From Aeromonas allosaccharophila (lineage in GTDB: Bacteria; Pseudomonadota; Gammaproteobacteria; Enterobacterales; Aeromonadaceae), in the NCBI RefSeq assembly GCF_000819685.1, contig NZ_CDBR01000105.1, positions 1-64,000 on the forward strand: DNA of 64,000 bases, written 5' to 3'. A program made the translations under genes and the position numbers. Shown one piece after another: positions 63,004-64,000 of the stretch (position 1 is the first letter of the stretch; every line of letters starts with the position of its first letter). The notes under the pieces were generated by a model. The model was not told the DNA's origin. It made no database searches and was given only the letters and a program-made list of their open reading frames with translations.

Positions 63004-63178
63004 GGTCAAAATCCTGATGGTAACGCCCTAACCATTAAGGGATTTGCCGGTCTGATGCAAGTAAAACTTGCCCGCGGGCGGGGATGGGGGCAGGGTATCC
63101 GGTTAAGAAAATGGCGTGTGAATGATGTTCTGTTGACGCTGTTTTGACGACTGAAACGCAGTGGGGGAGGTAAAGACG

Positions 63179-63790
63179 ATGGCGATTATTTTCGATCTGG
63201 GACGGGTGGTGGTGAGCTGGGATCCGGTCGGCATAGTGCGTTCGGTGCGTGGCTCGCAAGGAGCCGAACAGCTGGCGGAACAGCTCTTTAACCACCCGGA
63301 CTGGCTGGAGGTGGACAGAGGCACCATGTCGCTCAACACCATGGCCCGCGAAGCGCAAGCGCGCACCGGCCTCACGGCGGCGGAGAATCTGGCCATTTTG
63401 CAGGCGGTGCCCGCCTCCCTGCAGCCAGATCCCGCTATGCTAACCCTGATAGCCGAGCTGCACGGGGCGGGGCACACCCTGTATGCCCTCTCCAACATGG
63501 GCCATGCCAGCATCGACTGGCTGGAGCAGCATCAGGATTTCTGGCGCTTCTTCAGCGGCAAGGTGGTCTCGGCGCGGGTGCGGATGATGAAGCCGGAGCC
63601 GGATATCTATCGCTATCTGCTGGTGTCGTTCGATCTGAAACCGGCAGAGTGCCTCTTCATCGATGACAGTCCCGCCAACATTGCGGCCGCCGAGGCCCTC
63701 GGCATCAGGGGGATCGTCTTCACCAACGCGGCAAGTTGCCGCCAGCAGTTGGGTGAGTTGGGCTGTTTGCCCACCACCGGCAAGGGGTGA
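63179..63790 (+). CDS. HAD-family phosphatase, YihX-like
   Basis: 203 residues. HAD motifs: I in AIIFDLGRVVVSWDP, II in YALSNMGHASIDWL, III in KPEPDIYRYLL and IV in FIDDSPANIAAAEALGIRGI. The DLGxV form of motif I is that of YihX, the alpha-D-glucose-1-phosphate phosphatase; the substrate here is inferred. ATG 63179 has GGGGGAGG upstream. Confidence 0.88.
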   Translation: MAIIFDLGRVVVSWDPVGIVRSVRGSQGAEQLAEQLFNHPDWLEVDRGTMSLNTMAREAQARTGLTAAENLAILQAVPASLQPDPAMLTLIAELHGAGHTLYALSNMGHASIDWLEQHQDFWRFFSGKVVSARVRMMKPEPDIYRYLLVSFDLKPAECLFIDDSPANIAAAEALGIRGIVFTNAASCRQQLGELGCLPTTGKG

Positions 63791-63808
63791 TGCCCCTGTG
63801 GGAGCACT

Positions 63809-64000
63809 ATGGAGCATGGCCGGTTTCGCAACTGGTTGAGTCACTATCCCGAGGCGACCCTGATCATCGCCTGCAAGGATGGCAGCGGATATCAGCTCTG
63901 CATCGAGGCGGAAGGGGAGTGCCTCTGTCTGACCGACAGCGAGGGAGGGCGCCTGACCTTCATCTCGCTGGAGCAGGCACAGGGTTTCTTGCGGGCCCAT
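63809..64000 (+). CDS. Partial gene at the window edge, unknown (DUF6482-like?)
   Basis: ATG 63809 follows GGGAGCACT and opens a frame that runs out of the window: MEHGRFRNWLSHYPEATLII then ACKDGSGYQLCIEAEGECLC and FISLEQAQGFLRAH. Small size and pattern recall short DUF6482-type proteins, but this is weak. 18 bp after the HAD gene, likely the same operon. Confidence 0.5.
   Translation, partial: MEHGRFRNWLSHYPEATLIIACKDGSGYQLCIEAEGECLCLTDSEGGRLTFISLEQAQGFLRAH

Overview
The window reads as a gammaproteobacterial chromosome segment, most likely Aeromonas. The evidence is the flgO-flgP/flgT flagellar cluster, a pheL-pheA attenuator unit, a tRNA-Arg(CCU) gene, fairly high-GC core genes and mobile-element genes of the kind found in Aeromonas. 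Species assignment is inference; no 16S or housekeeping marker set is present.

Left part (1-14.9 kb). A DMT-type exporter and a TetR regulator with its own palindrome precede a ToxR-like membrane regulator and its FidL-like partner. Then comes a complete choline-degrading microcompartment operon (GRM2, type II cut): three nearly identical BMC-H shell genes, aldehyde dehydrogenase, pentameric vertex protein, alcohol dehydrogenase, long-form choline trimethylamine-lyase CutC and its activase CutD, a tailed BMC-H protein, PduL phosphotransacylase, an accessory protein and a pair of SMR transporters, closed by a terminator. Choline would be cleaved to trimethylamine and acetaldehyde inside the shell, and the aldehyde turned into ethanol and acetyl-phosphate. 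Downstream lie an IS4-like remnant and an IS3-family element with a damaged orfB.

Middle part (16.76-59.10 kb). A 95-bp direct repeat containing the 3' end of tRNA-Arg(CCU) brackets about 42 kb. The left end carries a tyrosine integrase, a hypothetical with a ribbon-helix-helix-like C-terminus, an AlpA-type regulator, an array of short hairpins and a YfjJ/inovirus-Gp2-like protein (a P4-like satellite core), followed by IS debris and an intact IS1595-family element with 8-bp target duplications. Next is a beta-glucan/cello-oligosaccharide locus (22.9-42.6 kb): GH16, a PTS (IIA, IIB, IIC) with a GH1 phospho-beta-glucosidase, a GH9 lipoprotein, a GH3 beta-glucosidase, a chemoreceptor paired with an orphan sugar-binding protein, a LacI regulator, LamB-MalM and a glycan-binding-like lipoprotein. 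A 12-bp palindrome is repeated before most of these units and is the likely LacI operator. An RND efflux pair with a divergent AdeRS-like two-component system follows, then a set of small, mostly unknown genes with DUF932, YqaJ exonuclease, a Gp3-like protein, DUF1232 and a frameshifted radC. Several of these genes are preceded by a 5' hairpin.

Right part (59.05-64 kb). Core chromosome resumes: intact tRNA-Arg(CCU), flgT, divergent flgO-flgP, pheA with leader peptide and attenuator, a HAD phosphatase and the start of another gene.
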